From: Ophiocordyceps camponoti-saundersi (nom. inval.)
Lineage: Eukaryota > Ascomycota > Sordariomycetes > Hypocreales > Ophiocordycipitaceae
Assembly (NCBI GenBank): GCA_003339415.1
Contig: PDHQ01000118.1
Location: forward strand, 1 to 64,000
DNA length: 64,000 nucleotides
Direction: 5' to 3'
A program made the translations under genes and the position numbers. The notes beneath the pieces were generated by a model. That model did no database searches. It was not told the DNA's origin and saw only the letters and a program-made list of their open reading frames with translations. Below, piece after piece: positions 54,227 through 64,000 of the stretch; within the stretch, counting starts at the first letter, position 1; each line of letters opens with the position of its first letter.

Positions 54227-55249
54227 ATGGCACCCACTCCGGCGGGTGAGGATGGCGGGCACAAGCCGGGCCACGGGGTGCTGGACCCGCACGATATCAA
54301 TAATGTCGGCTTCTTCGTACTGTTTGCCCTCATCGGTCTGGGCTTCGTCGTCGCCGGCATCTGGTTCTTCTTCTGGGCTCGCAATGGCGGCATGCACTTT
54401 AAGGCGAATGATTGGGAAGACTACAAATCTACCGTGCTGCGACGCAAGGGACCCAACGGTACGCTCTTGTCGGGGGCGACGCCGTCGACGCAGCTAGGTG
54501 GTGGAAGCGTCTACAAGGATGTGGCGGACGAGGATAGGGCGACGACAGTGGTGACGGACACGACGACGGCTCTCAGCGGTATCACGGCTGGCGCCAGCGA
54601 CTTGGCGGCGCGGGAGAAGCGCAAGCAGAAGCAGAAGCAGCGACAGAAGAAGAAGTCGTCATCGTCGCGGCGTGTCGAAGCCGATGGCGTCGTGGCCGAT
54701 GAGATGGCCGAGAAGTCGGCCGAGAAGGAGCTGCGAAACTATCGACATGAGAAGCCGGCTCGCGTCGGAGGTCTGAACCGGCAACCGGACGGCGTCCATT
54801 GGGGGGGCAACGGTTCGGGGACAGGTACGGGGACTACGAAGACTAGCAGCAACAAAGACAACAGCAGCGACAACCGAGGCGGTATCCGCAAGGTCTATTC
54901 TACCACCACCACCACGACGGCCAGCAGCGGTACGGAGCGGGTCCGCGCCGAGGCCCGACGACTGCGAGAGGAGAGCCGAAGCGGAGGATCAGGACGGCGC
55001 GACTTTAGCTACCAGCGTGCTGGAGGGACGGACAGCGGTCTGAGCGAGAGTCTTCTCGAAGGCGCCGCCTCCCCCTCCGCCGGTGGTGGTGGTGGTGGTG
55101 GTAGCAGCGAGCTAGGAACGAAGAGCTATCACCACCCGATGCCGGAACTGCGCGAGAGAGATCGACGCCGGAGGGAGCGGGATGAGAGGCGTGAGAGGCG
55201 TGCGGCGGCGGCGGCGGCGGGAGGAGGGGGTTACAGGCGGGAGGGTTAG
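54227..55249 (+). CDS. Single-pass membrane protein with long charged tail
   Basis: Single exon, 340 residues. A short N terminus is followed by one membrane segment (VGFFVLFALIGLGFVVAGIWFFF, about residues 27-49) and then WARNGGMHFKANDWEDYKSTVLRRKGP, which looks conserved and cytosolic. The rest is Arg/Lys/Glu/Ser-rich with homopolymer runs (KQKQKQRQKKK, GGGGGGGSS, AAAAAAGGGG) and appears disordered. No signal peptide or enzyme domain. Family not recognised; the arrangement is that of a signal-anchor protein, orientation not determinable. A 5' UTR intron is possible upstream. Confidence 0.7.
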   Translation: MAPTPAGEDGGHKPGHGVLDPHDINNVGFFVLFALIGLGFVVAGIWFFFWARNGGMHFKANDWEDYKSTVLRRKGPNGTLLSGATPSTQLGGGSVYKDVADEDRATTVVTDTTTALSGITAGASDLAAREKRKQKQKQRQKKKSSSSRRVEADGVVADEMAEKSAEKELRNYRHEKPARVGGLNRQPDGVHWGGNGSGTGTGTTKTSSNKDNSSDNRGGIRKVYSTTTTTTASSGTERVRAEARRLREESRSGGSGRRDFSYQRAGGTDSGLSESLLEGAASPSAGGGGGGGSSELGTKSYHHPMPELRERDRRRRERDERRERRAAAAAAGGGGYRREG

Positions 55250-56486
55250 CGGCTGAAACGGGGTGAAACTGTTGCTCGTCCGGCCGGCCGAATGCGTGGG
55301 TGGTAGGTCGGTAGTAGGTATGTGTGCGTTTGTGTGTGTGTGTGTGCATGTGTGTGCTGAGGCGAATGGACGGCTGCGGAAGCGAGAGAGAGAGAGATAT
55401 GGTGCCTAAGTCTTAGCTATCTAGTTAGATAGCTGGCCGCCAAAGTAAATAGGTCAATCAATGTCTGCATCCATGCAGGCTGATGACGATGACGATGACC
55501 ATGTGAATTGGTCCCCATCCTGCCTACAGCGTACCGCCACATTTTGCCTCCACCTTTTCACTCTCGGCCCAGTCACAGATAGCAGGCTACCTTCGGGGTA
55601 AGCCGCAGAGAGTGGGGACCAGGGAAAAGGTACTTGCTGAGCCCCGCCGCGATGCTAGCATCATCACCCTGTCGACCCGCACAGCGACTAACTGCCCCCA
55701 AGCCCGACACAAGTACACACAGCCTCTCCATAGCCTTTTTTTTTCCGCCTCCGCCTCCTCCTCTCCTCTCCCTCCTCCACTCTAATCCTGCTCCTCCTCC
55801 TCCTCCTCTCTCCTCTCCCTCCTCTCAGTTCCGAGAGCCTCCGCCACGCCGAGCCTCCCCCTTTCACGCCTGCGTCTCATTCGCGTGAAGTCGTCGTCGT
55901 CCTCCTCTACCTCTGGGCATAATCATCGTCATCTCCTTCCTGTTGGTCTTGTGCTTTGCAAGGGAGGGGTGGACAAAAAGGCGCAGAAGGGGGGGGGGAA
56001 ATTGTGCATACGCCACTGCCGCACATACGATCATCCATTCTTACTCTCATTTACGTCCTTTTTTGAAACTGCTAACCTACCTAACTGCGACCTACTCTTC
56101 TCTCTAACATACATATACATACACACACACGCAAACACCTTCCTCCCTCTCGACTCGGCTGTCTCGCCCTTTTTCCTTGTGTCTCGGTTTCCTTCGCTCT
56201 CTTAACTTGGTTCGTTGTACGGATACCTTGTTCGCCTTCGATTGACGAAATCCCGTCCCTCGGGCAGAATCACACTCGACGAACCCTTCTTCCGACTCGA
56301 CGACCCAGTGGGACCCTCTCCCCATTCGAGCTTCATCTTACCGACCCTCCCTTGTTTCTTTTTTTTTTCCAAATCTTCCGTCTGGCCCTTTTGCCTTTCT
56401 CGCCTCTTCACATCATCCGCGACGGCAGCGATAGGCGACCAGCCGCAGCCGTCGCGGCGGTGACGTCGCCAGCCCGACTAGCCGTC
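55250..56486. other. Intergenic, no gene recognised
   Basis: GT repeats near 55322-55352, CTC-rich leader-like DNA near 55745-55830, CA repeat near 56105-56130. Leader of the SPRY gene is at the right end. Confidence 0.6.
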
Positions 56487-58169
56487 ATGACTGTCGTCAC
56501 GACGCCTTCGTCCGCCTTCACCGGCATCATCATCGGCCTCGTCTCGTCGTTTGGCTCCATCATCCTCATTGGCCTCGTCGTCTTCATCTTTTGGGCTTCG
56601 GGATGTGCCGGCTCAGGACGGATCCTGCTCGATCGCCTCGGTCGGCCCGGCGAGTACGATGATGAACAGGCGTTTGCGAGGGAGGAGGCCGATGCGCTCG
56701 AGACTATGGACGACATGTCCCGCACCGAATATCTCCGTGCAAAGGGTACCCTACTATTTACTTTCCATCCCCGCCTTGCCTCGGCCTTTACTGATTGCCG
56801 CCCGCTTTTTAGCCTTCGTCACCGCCAACCCCCCCGAGTCCCTGCAGACGGACATCTCGCTATCGCAATACCTTGCCATACAAGAAAAAGGCATCTCTGC
56901 CTGGGAGTTTGAACCGGAGCTAGAGATTGCCAATTGCTTCGTCGAGGCCCGTACCGAAATCGAGTTCTTCGACTCTGAGTGCACCGTCATGAGCAATCTG
57001 CCGGTGCCGAAGCAAAACGACGTCTACTACTGGGAGGCCAAGATCTATGACAAGCCCGACAATACGTTGCTCGCCATTGGCATGGCCACCAAGCCCTACC
57101 CGCTCTTTCGGCTCCCTGGTAAGAGCCTTGCTGCTGCCATTGTTTTGTTCCCTGGTGTCTGACCTGGTCGCCAGGCTACCACAAGTACTCCGTCGCCTAT
57201 CACTCGGACGGCTCCCGCCACTACAACCAGCCCTTTAGCCGGACACCCTACGGTCCGCACCTGGTGCAGGGCGACGTCGTCGGCGTCGGCTACAGGCCCC
57301 GGACAGGCGCCATCTTCTTTACCCGTAACGGCAAGCGGCTGGACGAGGTGGTGCACGGCCTCAAGTCGCAAAACTTTTTCCCCGCCATCGGCGCCAACGG
57401 CCCGGCCGTCGTCCACGTCAACCTTGGCCAGTCGGGCTTCGTCTTCATTGAGGCCAACGTGAAGAAGTGGGGGCTGGCCCCGGTCACGGGCAGCCTGGCG
57501 CCTCCGCCGCCGTACGGCTCGGAGCAGGGTAGTATACTGCTCGAGTCGGGCACCAAGGACGGCGTCGCACCGGGCCATCAGAGCCGTCAGTCCGTCACCG
57601 GCTCGCCCTACCACGTGCACCGGGGTGGGAGCAATCTGAATACGCAGCAGCACGGGCGCTCTCGGAGCGGCAACTTCAGAGTGCTTCCTCCCACGAGCCC
57701 CGGTCCTCTCAGAAGCCCGACTGACATCTCGCTCGCTCAGTTGGTGCCCAACAGCAACAACAGCAACAACAACAACAGTAGCAGCAACGGTAACAACATC
57801 AACAACGGAAACAACATCAACAACGACGAGACCGGCGAGGCCAGCGGAGGTGCCGCGACGCTGCGGCGACAACTGCAATTACAACAACAACATCAAGAGC
57901 ATCAGCAAGGCGGGGACCCGTTGCACTTGCGTCTCGAGGATGCGACGAACCCGCCACCCGACTACGCCAGCCCGTCCAACTCGGACGTGGACAGCGTCGG
58001 CAGCCCTCGGAGCAGCACGGACAGCGAAGAGAATGCGCCGCTGATAAGCGTGATGAACAGAGCTTACGGTGCGGATCCTGCGACGCCCTCCCGGCGACCG
58101 CCGGCGCCTAGCTACAACGATGCGGTGGGGGCCAGTCCGGAGCGGACGGCGTCCCGTCGGGAGCCGTAG
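56487..58169 (+). CDS. SSH4: Ssh4/Ear1-like SPRY protein, Rsp5 ubiquitin-ligase adaptor
   Basis: Three exons, 56487-56745, 56813-57118 and 57175-58169, giving 519 residues. One membrane segment lies near residues 10-37 (IIIGLVSSFGSIILIGLVVFIFW). A SPRY domain follows at about 125-285: FEPELEIANCFVEARTEIEF, YYWEAKIYDKPDNTLLAIGM, GYHKYSVAYHSDGSRHYN, GDVVGVGYRPRTGAIFFTRNG. The tail carries PPPY (299-302) and PPDY (449-452), the PY motifs bound by the WW domains of Nedd4/Rsp5 ligases. This order (TM, SPRY, PY motifs) is that of yeast Ssh4 and Ear1, endosome/vacuole adaptors that direct ubiquitination and vacuolar sorting of membrane cargo. The tail also contains an Asn/Ser homopolymer region near residues 390-415 and Gln repeats. 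Both introns are phase 1 with normal signals. Confidence 0.88.
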
Positions 58170-59627
58170 CAGCTTGTCTTTTTTTTACGGGAAAGGGAAA
58201 GGGGAATGGAAGTGTAACGCAAAGGAGAAGAAAATGGTTCACAAAAGGGTTCGTTGGCGAGGAGAATTGGAAGGGATTGGTTCTTGAAGGAGGGGAGTTG
58301 TTTTTCCTTTTGACACAACCAGTCGTAATGCCTCATGTGTCTCGCGCAGGCGCTTCGGAGTCTTGCTTTCTTCATTTCTTTTTTTTTTCATTCTCTTGTC
58401 CGTCCTTGCTCTACTCTCTTCGTTTACGAGGTCCTTTCTAAGGGGGTTTCCGCGTCTCTTTTCTTGCTCGTTGTTGTATGTATGTATGTATGTGTGTGTA
58501 AGACGGGACGTGCTGTTTCTCTTCTGACCCTTTCGTCTACGGCGCCTCCTTCTATCTTTCTTTTTCTTGTCTTTCTCCCCTGTGAATGACGGTGTAGGGG
58601 GGGAAAGGGGATAAGGGTTTGTTTCTTGTTGGCGTTGAGTTTTGTGTTTATATGTGTGAGTGAGTGAGAGTGAGTGAGTGCCCGTGAGAGTGTCTGTATG
58701 CAAGTAGTGAGTAGATCAGTCTAGGCGAGGGTGTGAGGGATGAGGGCAGAATTCAGAGTCCCACCTGAAATGAGCTTAGTCATGCCATATATCACAGCGT
58801 TCTTGGGTGGGTGAGGATGGCTTCTCTAGACTTCCTTTCTTAACCATCATCCCCGAGGAGAGTATATGTGTGAATGTATATTCTACGGATTAGTTCATCA
58901 GCTTATGTTACGACTGAAGTCGAAATTGCGAGGCGATTTCGGGGGAAATTGGTCGTAAGAGCTTGTGTTTGTTAAATGGGATGCTGGATCTTAGTTGGGG
59001 ACTTGACCTGGTGTGAAGTAGCTCTACTGGCATTGGCGTTATGGTGAACGGGCTTTTGCATGATGTGAAGAAGATAGATGGCGTGATTGGCGTGGCAAAA
59101 GAGGTATACTACTCGTATTAGGTCTGAGCATGCACGGCAGAGGATTATGGCGAGATTGGACATGAGTTCCGGAGGGGTTCAGAAGGGCACTACTATGTCG
59201 ATGCGGTTATCTTGATCTCTTCAGGTATACCACGGACGTCAATCTTCACTCAGCGCTGAATCTTACGATTACGGATACTCGGTTCGGGACCGTGAGACTA
59301 TGATTAATCGGCTTTGACGCAAAGACATGCCATGGTTCGATGTTGGCGATAGGTAAGTGGTGAAGCGCATGACATGCCCAGAGTCGGGACAGACTGGCGC
59401 TGGGATGAGTGCATGTATGTAATTACGGTATGCTTGTAGGTCCGTCCGTACCGTACCGCTATCACCTCTACCGCTGCTACGCATGTGTTGGGGAAATGCG
59501 GATGTGGATTAGATGCCGCTTTGGATTAGCTTTGCATTGTTGATATATGTACATGATAAGGGGTGGGAATGCGAGTGTAGAAGGAAAGGAGAAGGGAGAA
59601 GACGAAAAAGAGGAGGAGGAGGAGGGT

Positions 59628-59700
59628 TGACTATGCTATGCTATGCTATGCCATGCTTGCCATTGCCATCTCATGCTGTGCTATGCCATGCCATACTGTG
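59628..59700. repeat. CTATG/CCATG pentamer array
   Basis: Perfect ctatg copies at the left end become catg/ccatg variants to the right (atgccatgcttgccattgcc). Simple-sequence repeat in intergenic DNA. Confidence 0.7.
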
Positions 59701-60578
59701 TGCAAGTAAAGCCACACCGGCTCTACTCATCCGCGCATGATCCGTCATGTTTGAGTTAAGTTTCCAAGCGCGCAAAATGGCTCACCTTCTATCCGTGCCT
59801 ATTTCTGTATATAAATGCATGTTTGCTCGGCTGTGTTTACAACTTACATTGCGAATAATGCCTCTTAAGGGATATTTACATCCTTTAGAGGAGAAAAAGG
59901 GCGTGTGAGGATGATGGATTATTCGATGCGTGGGCATTAGCTTCTGTGGCGTTGTTTGGGGTGAGACTGGTGGGGAAGTTGGGCTTGAGCTGCTGTGGTG
60001 TTTAGTGGGAAGGGAGTGTGTGTTGTTGGTTTACGTCGTTTCTCTTGTTCCTCGTCTTGTCTTGTCGTTTACGATCGTGAGGCTGATTATCACCGTGAGT
60101 GTTGGCGCTGACTTTTCTGCACGTGACGAGTGTTGCGCTTCGTGAAGCTGTGTCCTGCCTTTGATGTCTTGTCTTTAAAGTTGGAGATGATAGAAAGATT
60201 AGAAGAGAGAAGAAGAAGAAACAAACAGCGCTGGTATCTGTTTGGGAGAAGTTGCGAACTTAACATAGGGACTGTTACTCTGCCACGGTAGTATCACGTT
60301 GTCGATGGTGACGCCGTACTCGTCAACCAGGAAGCTATCACTCGACTTTAACAAGATGGGAGTGTCCTTGATGAAGAGAAACGAGACTTGAAATGGCAAA
60401 TACATACGATAAAGGTTTGGCTTTCTTTTCAACGCTAGCTATTTTCCCTCCCCAGTCCAAAACGTCCAACTCTGTTGTCTCCTGTGAGCAACATCAACAT
60501 CGTCATCATCCATATACTGCTTGTTGTACAGCGAAGGCAGCACTCGATGAATGTGGTGGTGATATTCCTGCTAGATCT

Positions 60579-60661
60579 GTGTGGCTAGGCCAGGGCCCTA
60601 AGAAGTAGGGCCGGCAGCGCTGACTAACTAAGAGGGAGGCCTACAGGGTAGGCCGTACAAC
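60579..60661. repeat. Duplicated 3'-flank block of BTB genes (copy 1)
   Basis: Closely matches 62399-62481 in the same orientation: both contain ggctaggccag, then cagcgctgactaactaag, then cagggtaggc or tagggtaggc. This copy lies about 260 bases beyond the stop of the first BTB gene, and the other about 315 bases beyond the stop of the second, so the tandem duplication of the genes included their 3' flanks. Confidence 0.8.
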
Positions 60662-60916
60662 ACTGCTCGACTGTTGCTTTCGAGTCAGACGGGCTTCTTA
60701 CCTAGGTAGGTAGTACTCGCTGTAGAGGCAATGCTCGAGAGAGTGTGGTTCATTGTCAATCTTGTTCTAACCATCTTCATTACTTTTGACACTGACGGAA
60801 ACCCGGGAAATCTGGCTTCATCACTCATCCCACTTGCCGAGGCGATGTATATATGTATACGCCTTCCCGAACTCGACCTGCTGACCGCACGACATGCAAG
60901 CGGAGCAGGGCCTATC

Positions 60917-61959
60917 CTAATCGTGGTACCGATAACCGCACGACGGGCAATATAAGCCAGTACTAACGTTCCAACTGGTATTATAGCTCTGAAGCTGTCC
61001 ATGGCCGCACGACGGGCAATAGGATCCAGTCTTAGACGTGAACTCCAGGCTTTGACGGAGGACATCAACTGCAACGTCGGCGTGCTTGCGCAAGACGAGT
61101 TCCAACGACGGAGGGATACATCGCTTTTGAACCAGTTTTTCCGCGATGAGATTGCATGTACGTTTGCGAAGATGGACGTCTGTTGGCGCTGTCGTCTCGG
61201 ACATCTCTTCTACCACGGCAGGAAACTGTTCCCATGTGTCGTAGGCGTTGGATGCCGCCTCGAAGAAGCGGTCGCGGGCCAGCAGCTGGAGATTCGGCAC
61301 GTTAAACTTGTCGGCCATGACGTAGACCCTGAGGGAAAGAAAGAGGTTATCTCGGCGGGTGCGGTCGGCCTGTTGAGATGGGCCCTCATCGCCTCGCTTT
61401 GTATTTTGGTTCTGTCGTGAAGGAGGTGACCAGCCATCCCAGCTATCCGCGTCGCGGTCCTCACTCTCCTCAGTTTGTGTGCTAGATGCTCGGACTTGTT
61501 CTTCAGAGGTTGTTGCCTCGGGATTCGAGGCGTCGACGGAGGAGCCATGGTGCCCGCCGTCCTCATAGTTACCCGTGTAGAGGTAGCGGAGGAAGCACGA
61601 GAGCACGTCAGGGTCGTCTTCCGGAAGGTCGATGGTCTGCGTCAACGATTCCTACACGTCAAGACCAGAAGTCAGTAATCTACCCTACCGTACGTGAAGC
61701 AAGCAGCTCTCTCTCTCACCTTGAAGCCGATGTCACAGGCCTTGGCAAAGAAAGCCGACTGCGAGCATAGGATGGCGCGGTGCACCTTGAAATTGCGCCC
61801 GCCGCAGCGGATGGTGAGATCGGAATACTTTTCGTCGACGAGCAGTCGGCTGAGGTCTCGATATATGGATGGCGATGGGTCGTTGGAGGTGGGAACCATG
61901 TCGTCGTTCCCTTTTACCGATAGAGTGCTCTTCTTCTTCTTCTTGGCCATGTAAGGCAT
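60917..61959 (-). CDS. BTB/POZ-domain protein with C-terminal CPSCG zinc-ribbon-like tail
   Basis: Two exons, 61720-61959 and 60917-61651, intron 68 bases (GTGAGA...GTGTAG), giving 324 residues; an in-frame Met at 62007 would add 16. The BTB domain spans residues about 33-110 and beyond an acidic/Ser insertion: LLVDEKYSDLTIRCGGRNF, VHRAILCSQSAFFAKAC, IDLPEDDPDVLSCFLRYLYTGNY. The BACK-like part has YVMADKFNVPNLQLLARDRF. BTB proteins dimerise and often link substrates to Cul3 ubiquitin ligases. The last 35 residues carry two YCPSCG motifs, a possible zinc ribbon absent from its tandem paralogue. A third related CxxC pair follows in frame after the stop. Fungal insect pathogens often have many such single-BTB genes (inference from general knowledge). 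Confidence 0.82.
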
Positions 61960-62795
61960 TGTTGAGGAATAGAGAGGAGAGGTGAGAACAACGGGAGAGA
62001 CTGCCACCTGAAGATTCGCACTCTTTCTTGGTCAAAAGGTGGCGTTCGTTTGCGGGAGGTTCCGGCCCTTTCCCCGCACAACTGACATATCTCTCTCCCC
62101 TGTCAGGCTGTCAAGCCGCGTTTGCCATCAGAAACGATCCAATCAGGCAGAAAGAGAGGAATAGTGCCTCAAACAGCAAGACGGTCGTGCCTCAATTCGA
62201 CCTAAGGATGATGATCTGTCTAGAAGAGGGGGAGGGGGGTCGTGCCAATTTATGCCCCTAGCCGTACCAATCGTGCCTTCCATGGCAGGGCCTCATACCT
62301 GCCCATCACAGGCTTAGCTACCTAGGTACCCTTAGGTTCTATGAAGGGATGGGCAACGCTGATGAAGGTGATGATATGTGTGATGTGTCTGTCTAGGTCT
62401 GTGAGGCTAGGCCAGGCCCTAGAAGAGGGCCGGCAGCGCTGACTAACTAAGGTAGGCTAGCTATAGGGTAGGCTACTCAACAGGTTCTACCTTGTCCCTA
62501 CGGGTACACTGCATAGGTACCTACCTATATTCTGTTACTGACGCGGCTCTGCCACGCAAACGTGGAAGCACTTCCCGAGAGATGCTCAGGCGGAAGCCTA
62601 CCTACCCACATACAGGAGGCCCTACTGTGAGCACAACACATTCAGCCATGTATGTAGGTATGTGTGTATTTACTACATACCTACGGACGTACCTATATAT
62701 GTATGTATGTAGTCCCGCCTCACGCGGTCCTCCGTCCAGCTTTTCAAAGACGTACCGCCGATTTCATCCTGCCCTTGCTCCCAAGAAGCAGAAGA
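61960..62795. other. Intergenic between tandem BTB genes
   Basis: Contains the second copy of the duplicated 3'-flank block and several GTAG/TACC and TATGTAG simple repeats (62300-62330, 62515-62530, 62648-62712). No gene recognised. Confidence 0.65.
62399..62481. repeat. Duplicated 3'-flank block of BTB genes (copy 2)
   Basis: Partner of 60579-60661, 1.82 kb away in direct orientation. It shares cagcgctgactaactaag and flanking GGCTAGGCCAG and AGGGTAGGC motifs. The gene starts are 1.86 kb apart, which fits one duplication unit. Confidence 0.8.
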
Positions 62796-63819
62796 TCACA
62801 CCAGGGATGAGGAGGACCGGAAACTCATTATCTGGAGGCAGCTGACGACTTTAACGGCAAAGTCGGCATGCTTGCGCATCATGTCTTCCAAGTATACCGG
62901 TATAGTCTGCTGCTTGGCCAAATTCTTCGCGATGATTTTACAGATGTCATCGCGAAGAAGGATAACTTCTGGCTCGGTCGATTTCCACATATCATCAACT
63001 ATATCAGCGAGAACGTCCCATTCAAGATCAAAATCACGGTCGGCCGCCTCGAAGAAGCGATCGCGGGCCAGCGGCTTAAGACTCGGCACGTTGAATCTGT
63101 GGGCCATGATGTAGAGTAGGAAGGAGATGAGCATAGGTCTTAGATTGTTCTCATCACTTGTATCATAAAAAAGGAGATCCTCGTCTGAGACTATTTCTTA
63201 GCACTGACTTGAGAAGAGCGAAGCGACGGGCTCCTCTTACCATAGAGCTCCACTTTGTCCTTGGTAGCAGATGCTAGAGCTTGTTCTTGAGAGGCTGTCG
63301 TCAAAGGGCGACTTTCGGTGACGGCGACGTAGGCCTGGTTATCGTCTGTCTCATAGTCGCCCAAGTAGATGTATTGAAGGAAGCACCAGAAAACGTATCC
63401 TTCGTGAATGGAAGGTTCTTCAGCGGGAGTTTCATATCTACCAAGGTCGATGATCTGATTGAAAGACTCCTGCGCGCGAGACTAGGAGTTAACAGCCTTT
63501 TCTGCCTATAACCATCTGCTAGGTAGAGAAGCAGGAATGAGGGTTAAACAAAGAGTCGGCTTCTTCTCACCTTGACGCAAAGGTCGGCGAAAAAGGTAGA
63601 CTGGGAACATAGGATGACGCGATGCACCTTGAAGTTGTCGCATCCGCAGCGGACGGTTAGATCAGAGTACTCGCCTGTGATGAGTTGTCGCCTGAGGATC
63701 CGCTTGATGGGAAACGACGACGATGACGATGACGATGGCTTCGTGTTTTTTCCGGTAGGCTCCGGGAGGGCAGAGGAGGAAGACATGTTCTCCTCGTGAA
63801 GCTGTTTTCTTTTCGGCAT
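62796..63819 (-). CDS. BTB/POZ-domain protein (tandem paralogue)
   Basis: Three exons, 63571-63819, 63241-63469 and 62796-63190, giving 290 residues. The second intron is only 50 bases (GTAAGA...GAAATAG); splicing there at phase 1 removes an in-frame stop and joins to SDEDLLFYDTSDENN, LRPMLISFLLYIMAHRFN. The BTB signature is as in its neighbour: LITGEYSDLTVRCGCDNF, VHRVILCSQSTFFADLC, then YVFWCFLQYIYLGDYE and FNVPSLKPLARDRFFEAADR. The N terminus has a poly-Ser run (SSSSSSSF). The C terminus ends shortly after HADFAVKVVSCL without the CPSCG tail. It shares similarity over its length with the gene at 60917-61959, and the pair arose by tandem duplication. Exon 2 could begin four codons earlier at a second in-frame acceptor. 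Confidence 0.8.
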
Positions 63820-64000
63820 TTTGAGGAACAGAAATGAGTGGAAGAAGAAGGGTGCTGAGAGAGGTGTGTTGAAAGAAGGAAGATGGATGGATGCCCAGGG
63901 TTGTAGATGGGAGCTGTAAACTGCAAGTGTTGAGCGGCCTAACCTGTAGACGACATGTCAGTCGTGCTTAGTCAGCTCCGCCGGCCAGAACAACCTACGC
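63820..64000. other. Promoter side of the last BTB gene, window edge
   Basis: No gene recognised in the remaining 181 bases. Confidence 0.6.

Larger units (their letters stand above)
58170..60916. other. Long intergenic region, no gene recognised
   Basis: 3' region of the SPRY gene, then AT-richer DNA. Contains GTAT and GT/GAGT repeats near 58478-58500 and 58655-58690, and a degenerate CTATG pentamer array at about 59630-59700. The duplicated block at 60579-60661 and two of the three CCGCACGAC motifs lie at the right end. The minus ORF at 60199-60432 was not accepted. Confidence 0.55.

Noticed and set aside
60199..60432. Minus ORF of 77 codons with non-repetitive sequence
   Set aside because: Not low-complexity, but no start context, splice partners or recognisable motif; could be a fragment of something, not supported as a gene.

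Overview
This window is nuclear DNA of a filamentous ascomycete. The genes are broken by short introns of about 50-110 bases with GT..AG ends and CTAAC or CTGAC branch sites. Clr5, BTB, SPRY/PY-adaptor, RhoGEF and DXD-glycosyltransferase genes are typical of Pezizomycotina. A cholera/LT-type enterotoxin A-chain gene together with several secreted cysteine-patterned proteins points (inference) to Hypocreales and to an insect pathogen such as an Ophiocordyceps or Metarhizium relative. Splice junctions below were worked out by hand from splice signals and reading-frame continuity.

Layout. 0-3.1 kb is low-complexity DNA (long G runs, CT/GA and 4-base microsatellites). 3.2-8.7 kb holds a Clr5-domain protein and a Trm61/GCD14-like tRNA methyltransferase with a mitochondrial-looking N terminus. 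8.7-20.4 kb is an accessory island. It contains a Copia retrotransposon relic, an intact six-exon gene for a secreted protein built of twin-CX3C modules, a decayed tandem copy of it, a secreted protein with seven 4-cysteine repeats, and, divergent from the latter, a secreted ADP-ribosyltransferase of the enterotoxin-A family with a long charged helix. 20.5-59 kb is core-like: a large disordered protein with a C-terminal methyltransferase, Tho1-like SAP protein, Dcr2-like phosphatase, DXD glycosyltransferase, triose-phosphate/nucleotide-sugar-type transporter, small secreted cysteine-free protein, DH-domain RhoGEF, a small acidic protein with an RVxF motif, EEP-fold hydrolase, a disordered protein, a single-pass membrane protein and an Ssh4/Ear1-like SPRY Rsp5 adaptor. 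60.6-63.9 kb holds a tandem pair of BTB proteins whose 3' flanks are also duplicated.

The most unusual material is the island. The twin-CX3C protein carries one helical-hairpin-type module per exon, all internal introns from exon 2 on being phase 0. Its tandem copy lost exon 2 by a deletion that joined intron 1 to intron 2, and it also has an ATT in place of the start ATG, a frameshift, a lost splice donor and lost cysteines. The seven-repeat cysteine protein shares its upstream region (about 0.9 kb) with the toxin gene. I infer a set of secreted host-interaction proteins; their functions other than the ADP-ribosyltransferase fold are not evident from sequence.

No rRNA, tRNA or CRISPR array was recognised. 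Intergenic regions are long and rich in simple repeats, including G runs of 54, 27 and 52 bases.
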